Part shown: positions 44,881 through 54,732 of the stretch, one piece after another
Numbering within the stretch: the stretch's first letter is position 1
How the letters are laid out: each line of letters begins with the position of its first letter
Assembly: GCA_030528025.1 (NCBI GenBank)
Contig: JAUMZP010000001.1
Coordinates: 310,001 to 374,000 of the forward strand
DNA from: Candidatus Saccharimonadota bacterium
Lineage (GTDB): Bacteria; Patescibacteriota; Saccharimonadia; Saccharimonadales; Saccharimonadaceae
DNA length: 64,000 nt
Direction of reading: 5' to 3'
Position numbers and translations under genes: made by a program
Notes under the pieces: model-generated
Databases searched by the model: none
Told to the model about the DNA's origin: nothing
What the model saw: only the letters and a program-made list of their open reading frames with translations

Positions 44881-44910
44881 AAACCACCAGCTATTTGCTG
44901 GTGGTGTTTT
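44881..44910. terminator. Bidirectional terminator between convergent genes
   Basis: CCACCAGC pairs with GCTGGTGG around TATTT, with A-rich DNA before and T-rich DNA after, serving both strands. Confidence 0.85.
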
Positions 44911-44929
44911 GTACTCCCATTGCTACGAG

Positions 44930-47272
44930 CTAGCCCGATACACTTGGTGGTCGTGGTGGTGGGCTGCTCGGCGCAGATTGTGGCGATGTGTGGTGCGAGG
45001 TGCCACTCTGAACGGCGATGGACGTGCTGCGGCTGGGTGCTGTGCCAGGGCGGCGTGGTGGCAGGGTAGTGGTGCGCGGTGGAGCGCTCATTGCGAGGCC
45101 GCCCAGGCTGCTGGCTGATGGGCCACTTGGGGCTGACGGACTGCTTGGCGGAGGAGGTGTGCCGCTACCACCACTCGGGCTTGGTGGCCCACCTGGAGGA
45201 GTGTTGCTATCTTTGCTACCCAGCTGCGTGGCGGCAGTATTCTTAGCGCGGTAACGCCGGATAAGGTAGAAAATAAGCGCGGCAATGCCAACCAAGAGAG
45301 CGAGTAACGAGATGAGGATGAAGACCCACAGTGGCTTGTCTTCGCCAGCAAGAAACTTGTCTAGCGTGACCTTGCCGATGTGGCGCACCATTGGCGGCTG
45401 CTTCTTCTCATCGGGCTTTTTGTCGGTGCGGCATTCTGACCAAATGGCGTCGGGGTAGGCAGTAGCCAGTAAGTACCAAGCGGTAGAGGCTACGGAGTAA
45501 GCATTCGTCATTTGGTTCGCTTCGTCGACATTAGTGACGTAGGGCCAGGCACCATTCGCCCCTTGGGAGCGGTACGTTCGCTGGGCACTGGCAGCGACTT
45601 CGTCTTTGTTGCCTGCGACGTTATAGGCCTGGGTGACGCCGAACGTCCCTTCAAACCAGACGGTGGGGGTGTACGTACCCGTCAGGTATGGAGTGTAGCC
45701 CTGAGACCCTGCGCGGCTCATGGCAAAGTTGCGCGTGTAGGCTAGCGAGACTTTGGCTTTGTCGTACTCGCCGATTGCGTTGAGGAAGATAGAGCCCCAG
45801 CTGGAGGTGTCGAGCGCTTTGGCGTGGTCGTCAAGCCCTTGGTCAAAACGATTCTCGGCTTTGTTCCACAGTTTCTCCATAATGACTTTGGCCAGGCTGT
45901 CGGCCTCTTGGCGGTAGCTGGCGTCGCCGTAGACTTGCGAGGCTCGCTCATACACATGCCAGAGGTCGGTATTGTGCTCAGTGGAGTGCCAGGCGATTTC
46001 GAACTGCTTACTGTTATCGTCATCATTGATATTCGTGCCACCGCGGTAGAGGCCAGCACCAGGGCCGGATGTGCTTTTCTTAGTCTTAACCCAGGCCAGG
46101 GCAGAGCGCACCATGCTGCTGACACCATTGATATCACCAAACTTCTCTTGGTAACGGATGAGCGCATAGAGGACGAAGGCTACACCGCCGGTATAATAGC
46201 GCGCCTGCTGGTTACTGGGGTCGAGCTGGTGGGCGCTGGAGGGAAAGGCACCACGCGACCGACCGGATTTGATCTGGATGGTCTTGAAGCCATTGACAAG
46301 CTGGTCTGCCATCGCTTTGTCGCCCGCACCAACCGCCACGAGCAGCGCGAGCGACTGATCGTACATAAATGAATAGTGCACGCGATGAGTGCCGTAACCA
46401 TCCTGGCCAGGTGAGAACTCGTACGAGCGGATCAGCCCCGCCAGCTGTGGCTGGAAGTACTCAGCGAGGATCTTGTTGCTGCGCGTATCCACCAGACGCA
46501 GCATCTTGTGGCCCTTCTCGGTACCCGGGAAGCTAAAGGTATGGTTCGTGTTGGCGGCTTGCTTGGCAACGAGGTAGGTTTGGTCGGTGATGACGTAGGA
46601 TTGGATCTCGACATTTTGGTACTCAGTGACGCGTGGCCAGCTCTCGCCGAGAGGTTGGCCACTGCTGGCATCGTAGAGACGGAAGCGCCACTCACCACCA
46701 ATGCTGCCATCGACTGGCGAGAGGTCGAGTGTCCAGCTGCCATCGCCCTGCACCTGAGCAGGCGCAACTTTGCCTTGCTCGTACTCAGCATCGGTAGCGC
46801 GAAAGGCCTTAACGACGCGGCTCCCACCGGTGGGTGCTTTGCCTGAGACCTTGCCACGGTAGTTGCCCGGCACAGATGATGGTGAGGTGACAGAGAGAGG
46901 CGTGGAGTTGCCAGTGGCATAGCTACCACTGTTTTTGAGCTGGAATGAGCCCTTTATCTCGCCCGTGTAGTCAGTGCTGTACTGCTTGGCAGCGGTGATG
47001 GTGCTGCCATCGCCAGCGTTGCGGATGGGCTGCATGAGGCCGCGGAGGTTGGCGAGGGCTTTAGCGGCACGTGCTTTATCGGTCGGGGAACTCAGCGCTG
47101 TAGTCTTAAAGCGCATCGTGTTGGGGTCGCAGATGTCGGGCTTATCGTCTTTTTTAGTGGATGAGTTGGAGCCAGAATTCGTGGCGGGCTCGGCCACTGC
47201 CACCTGATGTAGCTGTATAAAGCCAACTCCTAGTACTACCACTGCTGCTACGCCTGCAAACCGAAAATGCAT
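44930..47272 (-). CDS. Membrane-anchored six-hairpin glycosidase-like surface protein
   Basis: A 780-aa envelope protein. A signal peptide is followed by a Ser/Asn-rich segment and a strand-rich domain (about 80-260). Then comes an (alpha/alpha) toroid with repeated aromatic helices: FMYDQSLALLVAVGAGD, YYTGGVAFVLYALIRY, EIAWHSTEHNTDLWHVYERA, TSSWGSIFLNAIGEY and WFEGTFGVTQAY. Near 640-670 LWVFILISLLALLVGIAALI is a membrane anchor, followed by RRYRAKN and a 110-residue Pro/Ser/Gly/Thr-rich tail. The toroid resembles six-hairpin glycosidases acting on polysaccharides. I use ATG 47272; an in-frame GTG at 47305 is possible. A TATACT promoter lies upstream. Confidence 0.75.
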   Translation of the reverse strand: MHFRFAGVAAVVVLGVGFIQLHQVAVAEPATNSGSNSSTKKDDKPDICDPNTMRFKTTALSSPTDKARAAKALANLRGLMQPIRNAGDGSTITAAKQYSTDYTGEIKGSFQLKNSGSYATGNSTPLSVTSPSSVPGNYRGKVSGKAPTGGSRVVKAFRATDAEYEQGKVAPAQVQGDGSWTLDLSPVDGSIGGEWRFRLYDASSGQPLGESWPRVTEYQNVEIQSYVITDQTYLVAKQAANTNHTFSFPGTEKGHKMLRLVDTRSNKILAEYFQPQLAGLIRSYEFSPGQDGYGTHRVHYSFMYDQSLALLVAVGAGDKAMADQLVNGFKTIQIKSGRSRGAFPSSAHQLDPSNQQARYYTGGVAFVLYALIRYQEKFGDINGVSSMVRSALAWVKTKKSTSGPGAGLYRGGTNINDDDNSKQFEIAWHSTEHNTDLWHVYERASQVYGDASYRQEADSLAKVIMEKLWNKAENRFDQGLDDHAKALDTSSWGSIFLNAIGEYDKAKVSLAYTRNFAMSRAGSQGYTPYLTGTYTPTVWFEGTFGVTQAYNVAGNKDEVAASAQRTYRSQGANGAWPYVTNVDEANQMTNAYSVASTAWYLLATAYPDAIWSECRTDKKPDEKKQPPMVRHIGKVTLDKFLAGEDKPLWVFILISLLALLVGIAALIFYLIRRYRAKNTAATQLGSKDSNTPPGGPPSPSGGSGTPPPPSSPSAPSGPSASSLGGLAMSAPPRTTTLPPRRPGTAPSRSTSIAVQSGTSHHTSPQSAPSSPPPRPPSVSG

Positions 47273-47560
47273 CCAATATCGTCTCACTCCTGCTATACTC
47301 CTCACCTCGCTGATTAGCCACTAGGTATTGCCTGTGAGTATAGCATAACCATTTGCAATATCACAGCATAAGCGGTATAGCTTGAACAGAGATTAACAGG
47401 GGTAGACGGAAATGATTGGCGGGGATATTTGTATGGTATACGAGAGCGATTTGGTGAGTAGTCTGAACTCTGCTCAATCAAGAGAATATGACAGGCTGTG
47501 GTAAGCTGAGAGTCCTAGACATTGCCAAACGGATCGGCGATTTTCGAGCGATGCTCGCGT

Positions 47561-47595
47561 TTGACATTCCTCGCTGCATGGTGCACAATCGATGC
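47561..47595 (+). promoter_or_regulatory. Promoter with zero-length leader for the DUF2207 gene
   Basis: TTGACA (47561-47566), 17 bp, CACAAT (47584-47589), then 6 nt to the ATG at 47596. A start site about 7 nt past the -10 box coincides with the start codon. Confidence 0.7.
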
Positions 47596-49443
47596 ATGAG
47601 AATGACACGCGTGATATCTGCAATCGGTGTCTGCTTGGTGCTGCTTGGCACCGCGCTCGGGGCAGTGCCAATGCAGGCCGACACATCGGTACGAGCCTAT
47701 TCATCATCGAGCAGTAGTAAAGACAACTTCACCATTACCAAATATGCGGTCGATATGGAGCTTGGGCGCGATAGCGAGAAGCGCTCCACCCTCAAGACGA
47801 GGCTCGCCATTACAGCAAACTTCCCGCCAGAGCAGAACCATGGCCTTGCACCGGAGTTCGTCACGCAGTATAAGGGCCATCACACGAGCTTTGCGCTTGG
47901 CTCGGTGCAGGATGAGAATGGTAATGGTTATGAATATAGTTGGTCGGGCAACACCCTGCGCATTGGCAACAAAGACACCTACGTCTCGGGCAGCAAGACA
48001 TACGTCATTACCTACACCCAGCGTGATGTCACGTGGAACTATGGCGACACACAGAAGAATGAGTTCTACTGGGATGTGATTGGTACGTCGTGGCGAGTAC
48101 CCATTAGTAATGCCACTGCCAGGCTCAAGCTGAGCCCCGAGCTGGCCGCCATCAGCCGGACGACACCACAGTGCTACACCGGCAGGCAAGGGAGTCGTAC
48201 TACCTGCACCGTCACGTCACCAAGCGTCGACACTATAACTGCCTCGGTGGGTTACCTCGCGCCATATGCTGGCATGACACTGGCGCTGGGCTTCCCGCAG
48301 GGCACCTTTGCGGAGTATAAGAAGACGCCCGGGGAAGTGTTTCAAGAGCGGCTGGAGGCGTTCCTTCCACTTATATTCTTTGTGAGTATGCTGGTGCTGG
48401 GGTTTGTCTCGAGTGTGGTGTATTGGCTCTATCAGCGGGCGATTGGCCGGAGCAGGGAGCTAGGGACGATTGTGCCAGAATACCTGCCACCACCCAACAC
48501 AAGTGTGACGACAGCGGCGGAGATCGTGCGGCCATTCCGGATGGTGAAGGGTTCGGCTATGGCAGCGCAGATGATCGACTGGGCGGTGCGGCACTATATT
48601 CGTTTGATTGAGGTCAAGCCCAAGACGTTCTTTACTCGGGCGCAGTACGAGCTTGAAGTCGTCAAGGATGTCAGTAGTCTTCACCCTGAGGAACAAGAGA
48701 TCCTGGGCGATATCTTTGGCCACCTGCCTGCGGTGAGTGAGCGCATCAACCTCAAGACGCTGCGCAACAATACCTCCTACGCCTTCCGCCTGAGCGATAA
48801 TGCTAAGAAGCTTGATAATCTCATCGACCACACATACAAGCTGCGCGACACAAGCCGGAAGGGTACATGGGGTTTCCGCATCTTTGCGAGTGTGTTGGGT
48901 ACGCTAGTGCTGGTGCTGGGTGCAGCCACGATGTTTGTGCCGTTCCTTAGTGGGCTGCAATTCCTCTTTTTCCCGGGGATCTTTATTGTGATTATCATTG
49001 GTAAGTTAGGCTTTGCTAAGCCGCTGTCGGATAAAGGGCTAGCATTGCGCCGCTACCTACTGGGGCTCAAGATGTATATCCGCTACGCCGAGGCCGACCG
49101 TCTACGCCTACTGCAGGGCCCTGAGACCGCTGAGAAGGTTGATATTGATGACCACGCCCAGCTTGTCAAACTCTACGAGCGAGTCTTGCCCTATGCCGTA
49201 CTCTTTGGCCAAGAGAAGCAGTGGAGCCAGCAGCTGGGGCAGTACTATGAGGAAGTAGGCACACAGCCCGATTGGTATGCTGGCCAAGGTGCCTTCAATG
49301 CAGCAATGTTTGTCTCGAGTATGAGCAGCTTGTCCGATTCTACTTCTGTTGGCTCGAGCGATTTCTCGTCGTCTAGTGGAGGCTCGACTGGTGGTGGCTT
49401 CTCTGGCGGCGGCGGAGGCGGCGGAGGTGGAGGCGGGTGGTAA
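47596..49443 (+). CDS. DUF2207-family membrane protein with Gly-rich C-terminus
   Basis: A 615-aa envelope protein. MRMTRVISAIGVCLVLLGTA is a signal peptide. An extracytoplasmic DUF2207 domain (about 35-240) contains YEYSWSGNTLRIGNKD and VTWNYGDTQKNEFYWDVIG. A membrane helix near 260-285 is followed by a cytoplasmic region of about 165 residues, two more helices (about 435-480), and a C-terminal domain (RRYLLGLKMYIRYAEADRL) ending in Ser-rich and Gly-rich sequence (GGGFSGGGGGGGGGGGW). This matches the YciQ-like family of unknown function. Earlier in-frame ATG and GTG codons precede the promoter and are rejected. Confidence 0.9.
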   Translation: MRMTRVISAIGVCLVLLGTALGAVPMQADTSVRAYSSSSSSKDNFTITKYAVDMELGRDSEKRSTLKTRLAITANFPPEQNHGLAPEFVTQYKGHHTSFALGSVQDENGNGYEYSWSGNTLRIGNKDTYVSGSKTYVITYTQRDVTWNYGDTQKNEFYWDVIGTSWRVPISNATARLKLSPELAAISRTTPQCYTGRQGSRTTCTVTSPSVDTITASVGYLAPYAGMTLALGFPQGTFAEYKKTPGEVFQERLEAFLPLIFFVSMLVLGFVSSVVYWLYQRAIGRSRELGTIVPEYLPPPNTSVTTAAEIVRPFRMVKGSAMAAQMIDWAVRHYIRLIEVKPKTFFTRAQYELEVVKDVSSLHPEEQEILGDIFGHLPAVSERINLKTLRNNTSYAFRLSDNAKKLDNLIDHTYKLRDTSRKGTWGFRIFASVLGTLVLVLGAATMFVPFLSGLQFLFFPGIFIVIIIGKLGFAKPLSDKGLALRRYLLGLKMYIRYAEADRLRLLQGPETAEKVDIDDHAQLVKLYERVLPYAVLFGQEKQWSQQLGQYYEEVGTQPDWYAGQGAFNAAMFVSSMSSLSDSTSVGSSDFSSSSGGSTGGGFSGGGGGGGGGGGW

Positions 49444-49505
49444 AGCCTCCTGCTTTGCTTGCTTCAGTACGCATCTACCATTCAGTCTTTCTTCTGCAAA
49501 AACAA

Positions 49506-49538
49506 AGAAGCGGCCATTCTCTCGTTGTGGTCGCTTCT
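49506..49538 (-). terminator. Hairpin with T-run on the minus strand
   Basis: AGAAGCGGCCA (49506-49516) pairs with TGGTCGCTTCT (49528-49538), one G-T pair. On the minus strand it is followed by TTTGTTTTT, so it would terminate a leftward transcript. No supported leftward gene is visible to its right before uppP. The rest of 49444-49746 holds the uppP promoter region only. Confidence 0.5.
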
Positions 49539-49746
49539 GAGTGTAAGAACGAAAATAGATCGGCCACGAATATAGCCCACCAACCATGCTCAAACTGAAC
49601 CCGGATATGTCCCAACCCGAGAGTGCACTTAAGGGCGCGATGATCAGATTGAGAATGAGCCCTATGACGCTACATTCAGCAATTTCCGGCTTGGTGCTTT
49701 GTGGCGAACTTGGTATACTTGGTACAAGACATAAGGAAAACACATC

Positions 49747-50580
49747 ATGGATTGGCTTCATATTATTATTCTTGGCATTGTCGAGGGGATTACTGAGTTT
49801 TTGCCCATCTCGAGTACGGGCCACTTGATGCTGGCAGAGAAGTTGCTGGGCTACTCGGTGAGTGACCCGGGGCTTGTCGCCTTTACGGCGGTGGTGCAGA
49901 TTGGGGCGATTGCTGCGGCGATTGTTTATTTCTGGCAGGACATTTGGCGCATTGCCTCGGCGTGGTGTGCTGGCGTGGTGAACCCGCGGGCGCGGACGTT
50001 TCACTACCGAATGGGGTGGTATGTCATCATTGGCTCGTTGCCGATTGCAGTGGTGGGGCTACTCCTTAAGGATGTGATCGAGACGGTACTGCGCGGCCTG
50101 TGGTTTGTTGCGGCTGGGCTGATGATTTGGAGTATTGTACTGTTTTTGGCCGACCGCCGGGGACGTGAGACACGCCATGAGCGCAACCTCACCTGGCGCG
50201 ATGCTATAGCAATGGGCCTGATGCAGTGCTTGTCACTCATCCCGGGAGTGTCGCGTTCGGGGGCGACAATTGCTTCGGGGTTGTTCCGCGATATTGACCG
50301 CACGACTGCCACACGGATGAGCTTCTTCCTGGGGATTCCGGCATTGATGGCAGCTGGTGGGTTGGAGGCCATCACACAGTCGCACCAGATTGGCCGCTTG
50401 ATTGGCTGGCCACAGATGATACTGGGGATTATTATATCCTTTGTAGTGGGATATGTGGCAATCTCGTGGCTACTGCGCTTTGTTTCGAGTAATTCATTTG
50501 ATAAGTTTGTCAGTTATCGCTTGGCGCTTGGCACGCTGCTCATCATCCTACTCGCGGTAGGCGCGTTGGCACCAGTGTAA
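49747..50580 (+). CDS. uppP: Undecaprenyl-diphosphatase (BacA/UppP)
   Basis: Dephosphorylates undecaprenyl diphosphate to recycle the lipid carrier; confers bacitracin resistance in other bacteria. 277 aa, normal length. IVEGITEFLPISSTGHLMLA carries the first catalytic motif (Glu13/Glu17 and the SSTGH loop). SLIPGVSRSGATIASGLFR is the second motif with the conserved Arg. About seven to eight membrane helices. Works with UppS (35474). ATAAGGA and a TATACT box lie upstream of the ATG. Confidence 0.96.
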   Translation: MDWLHIIILGIVEGITEFLPISSTGHLMLAEKLLGYSVSDPGLVAFTAVVQIGAIAAAIVYFWQDIWRIASAWCAGVVNPRARTFHYRMGWYVIIGSLPIAVVGLLLKDVIETVLRGLWFVAAGLMIWSIVLFLADRRGRETRHERNLTWRDAIAMGLMQCLSLIPGVSRSGATIASGLFRDIDRTTATRMSFFLGIPALMAAGGLEAITQSHQIGRLIGWPQMILGIIISFVVGYVAISWLLRFVSSNSFDKFVSYRLALGTLLIILLAVGALAPV

Positions 50581-50788
50581 TTTCTCCGTAGCTTGTTTTC
50601 ATATTTATCTCACGTCCTATTGAGCGGGGAATGACAGTTCATGTGCAAGATTTTTTTCGACCCTGCCTTGATTAAAATTTTACTTCTCAAGCGTGAGAAA
50701 AAGCTCCACGATCGTTGTCCACCTAGTTTGCTCTCGCTGGGTGATTGCGGTATAATTGCTATTAACATTAGCAGCTTATGGAGGCGCA

Positions 50789-51631
50789 ATGATCGAAATA
50801 AAAAACATTACAAAAGTCTATGGCAAGAAGAAAAATACCTTCACCGCCCTCAAGGACGTAAGCCTTGCAATCGAGGAGGGGTCGAGCGTGGCAGTGCTGG
50901 GCAAGTCGGGCTCGGGCAAGTCTACGCTGATGCATGCCATATCTGGCCTGGATAAGCCGCAGCAGGGCGAGGTGATCATCAACGGTGAGGACATCTTGCG
51001 GCTCAAGCGCAAGGCAACCGACCGCTTTCGAGCGCGAACGATGGGCTTTATCTTCCAGAGTTTCTTTGTAGAGGGCGGCGAGAGCTGCTATGACAATGTG
51101 AGTCTGTCGCTCGAGACGGCAGGTGTGCCGCGCAGTAAGCGCAAGCGGCGTATTGTAGCGGCGCTCGAGGCAGTTGGTCTAGAAGACAAGATCAAAGCGC
51201 GGGCTAAGGACCTTAGTGGTGGGCAAAAGCAGCGCCTGGCGATCGCTCGGGCAATTGCTGCCGAGCCGCAGATTCTCTTTGCCGACGAGCCAACAGGTAA
51301 CCTCGACTCAGCGACCTCTGCAGTGGTGGAAGACTTGCTCTTTCGTTATGTCAAGGAGCACGGTGCCACACTCATCATCGTCACACACGACGAGGATCTA
51401 GCGCAGCGCTGCCAGCGTATTATTCGTATCAAAGATGGGGTGATTGACCACGACAGCACTACGGATAAGGCGACAGCTTCTCCCAAGGCTAAAAAAGCGC
51501 CAACTCGTCGCAAAACCAAAGCCACGGCAATTACCACGCAGCCTAAGAAAATGGCGAAAAAAGCCACAAATGCTACGACGACAAAAGCCAAATCTACAAC
51601 CACCAAGCCAACAACAAGGAGGGCAGACTAA
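50789..51631 (+). CDS. ABC transporter ATPase, MacB/LolD type, with Lys/Thr-rich tail
   Basis: Couples ATP hydrolysis to the permease encoded next. 280 aa. Walker A is VAVLGKSGSGKSTLM (38-46), the signature is LSGGQKQRLAIARAIAAEP (about 154), Walker B is ILFADEPTGNLDS, and the switch His is in IIVTHDED. The core ends near residue 225. A tail of about 55 residues follows, made almost only of Lys, Thr, Ala and Pro (histone-like). GGAGG lies 5 nt before the ATG, and a TATAAT box about 30 nt upstream. Two bases separate it from the permease gene. Confidence 0.93.
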   Translation: MIEIKNITKVYGKKKNTFTALKDVSLAIEEGSSVAVLGKSGSGKSTLMHAISGLDKPQQGEVIINGEDILRLKRKATDRFRARTMGFIFQSFFVEGGESCYDNVSLSLETAGVPRSKRKRRIVAALEAVGLEDKIKARAKDLSGGQKQRLAIARAIAAEPQILFADEPTGNLDSATSAVVEDLLFRYVKEHGATLIIVTHDEDLAQRCQRIIRIKDGVIDHDSTTDKATASPKAKKAPTRRKTKATAITTQPKKMAKKATNATTTKAKSTTTKPTTRRAD

Positions 51632-51633
51632 CC

Positions 51634-52989
51634 ATGAAGACGACTGATATCATTCGCCGCGCTGGCCGCAACCTGCGCCGAGCCAAGATGCGTACCTTGC
51701 TTACCAGTATCGCTATCGCGGTGGGCGGCTTCGCCATTATGGCGAGCTTGATGGCGGGCGAGGGTGCACGCCAGTATATTGACCGGCTGATTAGCAGTAA
51801 TATTGATGCTAAGGTGGTGTTTGTCGTCAAGGATAAGCGGCTCATCGGCGCGCAATCGGGCCAGCAGGCTGACCTGCGTGAGTATAATCCTGATAGTATC
51901 AACCGCTATGGCAATGATTATAAAGCCCTAACCCAAAAGGACATCGACAAGCTCACGGCGCGTACTGACCTCGAGAAAGTGAGGCCAGTCTATCAGCTCC
52001 AGCCCAAATATGTAAGCTTTGCAGCCAAGAAAGACAAGAAATACAGCAGTGATGTGAGCGTCTTTGATGGTGCTCTCGCGGCCGAAGTTGTGGTGGGTAA
52101 GCAGCTCGGTAAGGGTACTGAGCTTGCGACTGGCGAAGCCGTTATCCCCGAGAGCTATGCCGAGACACTCGGGCAATCACCTGCCCAGATGGTGGGCAAA
52201 CAACTGACTGTCACAGTGGTGCAGGCGCCGCAGAAGATCGATGAAGCAACGCTTGGCCAGGTCTTTGCTGAGAAGGGACAGGCTGGAGTGAGTGAGCTGA
52301 TTAGTGGCAAGGAGCTGCACAAGACCTTTACTATTGCGGCTGTGACGCGCAAATCGGCCGACCAAACCCAAGCAATGCGCGGCATTGGGATTAATGCCAA
52401 AGTAGCCCGCGAGCTGAGTGACTACAGTACCAAGGGTACGAGCCAATACCAAAAGTATATGTCTGCCACCGCAGTTGCCAAGCAGGATGCCGAAGCCGCC
52501 AAGAAATCTCTCGAGCACGATGGTTACGCTGCAGCTACTGCCAAAGATCTGCAGCAAACACTCTTTCGCTTTGTTGATATATTGCAGGCGATTGTGCTGT
52601 GCTTTGGTGCGCTAGCATTGATAGTAAGTATTTTTGGTATCGTCAATACGCAGTATATTTCGGTGCTGGAGCGAACGCGGCAGATTGGCCTGATGAAGGC
52701 TCTTGGGGCGAGCCGGCGCGATATTGGCCGCTTGTTCCGCTACGAGGCAGCTTGGGTCGGTCTGTTGGGCGGTGCACTGGGTGTGCTGGGCGCGTGGGGT
52801 GCTGGTGTGGCGCTCAACCCGGTTATCTCAGAGAAGCTCCACTTTGGTGATCATAAACTGCTCGTCTTTGTGCCAGAGTATGCTGCTGCAGTGGTGGCTG
52901 GCCTGATGCTGGTAGCGATCATTGCTGGCTGGCTGCCAAGCCGCAAGGCTGCGAAGCTTGACCCAATCGAGGCGCTGCGCACCGAGTAA
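51634..52989 (+). CDS. ABC transporter permease, MacB/FtsX family
   Basis: The membrane partner of the preceding ATPase, 451 aa. Layout: N-terminal helix (about 20-45, LLTSIAIAVGGFAIMASLMA), a large extracytoplasmic domain (about 46-315), then three C-terminal helices in the FtsX-like domain (from LQAIVLCFGALALIVSIFGI on). The coupling helix ERTRQIGLMKALGASRRDIG is diagnostic, and the protein ends in a WLPSRKAAKLDPIEALR signature. Such pairs export peptides or lipids, or act as mechanotransmitters. Substrate unknown. Confidence 0.92.
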   Translation: MKTTDIIRRAGRNLRRAKMRTLLTSIAIAVGGFAIMASLMAGEGARQYIDRLISSNIDAKVVFVVKDKRLIGAQSGQQADLREYNPDSINRYGNDYKALTQKDIDKLTARTDLEKVRPVYQLQPKYVSFAAKKDKKYSSDVSVFDGALAAEVVVGKQLGKGTELATGEAVIPESYAETLGQSPAQMVGKQLTVTVVQAPQKIDEATLGQVFAEKGQAGVSELISGKELHKTFTIAAVTRKSADQTQAMRGIGINAKVARELSDYSTKGTSQYQKYMSATAVAKQDAEAAKKSLEHDGYAAATAKDLQQTLFRFVDILQAIVLCFGALALIVSIFGIVNTQYISVLERTRQIGLMKALGASRRDIGRLFRYEAAWVGLLGGALGVLGAWGAGVALNPVISEKLHFGDHKLLVFVPEYAAAVVAGLMLVAIIAGWLPSRKAAKLDPIEALRTE

Positions 52990-53006
52990 ACTACGCCGAT
53001 GCGAAG

Positions 53007-53050
53007 AGCCAAAATCCGCTTTGCTAGAGTAAGCAAAGCGGGTTTTTGGC
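53007..53050 (+). terminator. Strong terminator after the ABC permease
   Basis: AGCCAAAA and CCGCTTTGCT pair with AGCAAAGCGG and TTTTTGGCT, giving a long stem around a 6-nt loop with a T-run. Confidence 0.92.
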
Positions 53051-53204
53051 TAGCTAAGAGGAGCACTACTGTACACCTAACAGGGGTATATCGAGAGAAG
53101 AAACCCAAAAATAGCTGGGATTTGAAGGCAGAGTGGCTTGCACTCTTTAATTTTATAATGCTTGTGCTATAATTGAGCAAAAGGGTATAAATAGGGGTAC
53201 CACT

Positions 53205-54707
53205 ATGAATGAACACCGCAAAAAATTTGCAAGCCGTTCGCTCGTGTTTGGCTTGTTTGGGATATTATTAATCATCATTATATTACTTTGGTGGTGGTGG
53301 CCATGGGGCTACAATAGTAGCTTCAAGGGTGTGCGGTCAGACCAAGTGAGTTTGCGCCAGCACGATGGGAAGATCCAGTGGCAATTTATGAATGGCGCGT
53401 GGCAAGATATTGCCTCGGTCGAGGACCTACGTGGGGCAAAAGGCGAGCAAGGTGCACGCGGCGAAGCCGGAGCGAGTGGCGCACAAGGGGCAGATGGCAC
53501 CAATGGCCGTGATGGTGCAGACGGTGCACGTGGCCGCGATGGCGCTACTGGTGCAGCTGGCAAAAATGGCGCAAACGGTGCTAATGGCAAAGATGGTGTA
53601 TCGGCTGCTAAGGGCGACAAGGGCGAAAAAGGTGACAAAGGCGAGCCCGGCAAAGATGGCAAAGACGGCAAAAATGGTGAAAAAGGTGAAAAGGGTGAGA
53701 AGGGCGATGCTGGCCCGAAAGGTGACACTGGTGCAAAAGGCGAGCAAGGCACACCTGGCACACCTGGCGCACAAGGAGAAAAAGGCGTACCCGGCCCAAA
53801 GGGTGACCAAGGAGACACTGGTCCACAGGGGCAACCAGGTCAGCCCGGCCCACAAGGCCCACAAGGTCCGCAGGGTCAAACTGGCCCAGCAGGTGCCGAT
53901 GGCCGAACAATCGAGCTCCAGAAGGGCATGCTCTACATCCAGTGGCGCTACACTGGCGAAACAGCCTGGCAAAACCTCATTGCCTACACCGACCTCAAGG
54001 GTGAGAAGGGTGACCCCGGCCAGCCCGGCCCACAAGGTGCCCAAGGTATCCAGGGGCAACAAGGTGCTACTGGACCCAAAGGCCAGGATGGCACCAACGC
54101 AACGATTAATGTTACCAATAGCACTCAGCCATGCTCACCAAATATGACTGTCACGGGCAATGGCACATCACAGCTCGGCCTTACCTTTGCAGGTAGCACT
54201 GTGCCGACGGGTGGCACGGTTGGCCAAATATTGTCGAAGAAGTCGGCAGCAAACTGTGACATGGAATGGCGAAGTCTCCCCCAGATGACCATCTTTACGG
54301 CAACACTTGGCAATGGTAATGGCGGTGTGACGGCTGCAACGATTGCCAAGGATACCTTTGCACCAGTGCCACTTAAGACCGTCGTGACAAACAACGGTGG
54401 TGGGTCATGGGATGCCGGGAACAAATCGTACATTACACCAAGTGATGGTGTCTACCTCATCCAATCGCGGATTCGCTTGAACGATACATCCTCGGCACGT
54501 GGTGTATACCAGGCTGTCAACGACACAGCCCGCGATACTCCAGAAGGTGTGTGGAGCCACAACCAACACGGCTACCGCTTTACTATGCCATACGCTCGCT
54601 TGATGCGGGTAACGGCCGGGACACCACTCAAGCTTGTTATCTACTCGGCTGGCCAAGACGCAAACATCACCGATGCAAGCCTCAGTATCGTCAAGATATC
54701 AGACTAA
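53205..54707 (+). CDS. Collagen-like surface protein with C1q/TNF-like C-terminal domain
   Basis: A 500-aa type II membrane or surface protein. A hydrophobic anchor (about 13-34, ending in WWWWPW) precedes a short module ([20 protein letters not shown]). Uninterrupted Gly-X-Y repeats, rich in charged triplets such as GEKGDK, run from about 75 to 235. A second module ([20 protein letters not shown]) and a second Gly-X-Y block (about 263-293) follow. The last 140 residues form a strand-rich domain, with [15 protein letters not shown] and [20 protein letters not shown], like C1q/TNF-type trimerising domains. Likely a trimeric stalk for adhesion. The two IQW modules are duplicates. A TATAAT promoter and AGGGG precede the ATG. 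Confidence 0.9.
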   Translation: MNEHRKKFASRSLVFGLFGILLIIIILLWWWWPWGYNSSFKGVRSDQVSLRQHDGKIQWQFMNGAWQDIASVEDLRGAKGEQGARGEAGASGAQGADGTNGRDGADGARGRDGATGAAGKNGANGANGKDGVSAAKGDKGEKGDKGEPGKDGKDGKNGEKGEKGEKGDAGPKGDTGAKGEQGTPGTPGAQGEKGVPGPKGDQGDTGPQGQPGQPGPQGPQGPQGQTGPAGADGRTIELQKGMLYIQWRYTGETAWQNLIAYTDLKGEKGDPGQPGPQGAQGIQGQQGATGPKGQDGTNATINVTNSTQPCSPNMTVTGNGTSQLGLTFAGSTVPTGGTVGQILSKKSAANCDMEWRSLPQMTIFTATLGNGNGGVTAATIAKDTFAPVPLKTVVTNNGGGSWDAGNKSYITPSDGVYLIQSRIRLNDTSSARGVYQAVNDTARDTPEGVWSHNQHGYRFTMPYARLMRVTAGTPLKLVIYSAGQDANITDASLSIVKISD

Positions 54708-54732
54708 GCTAGACAGCCTCCTACCAACCCCT

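Noticed and set aside
49540-49800. Minus-strand frame with a hydrophobic stretch (SVIGLILNLIIAPLSAL) ahead of a minus-strand hairpin
   Set aside because: The only ATG lies inside uppP and the hairpin would fall within the coding part; not convincing as a gene, though a leftward transcript remains possible.
53309-54062. Long alternative-frame ORFs over the collagen-like repeats
   Set aside because: Produced by the periodic Gly-X-Y codons; repetitive antisense Pro/Ser or Leu/Ala strings are not real proteins.
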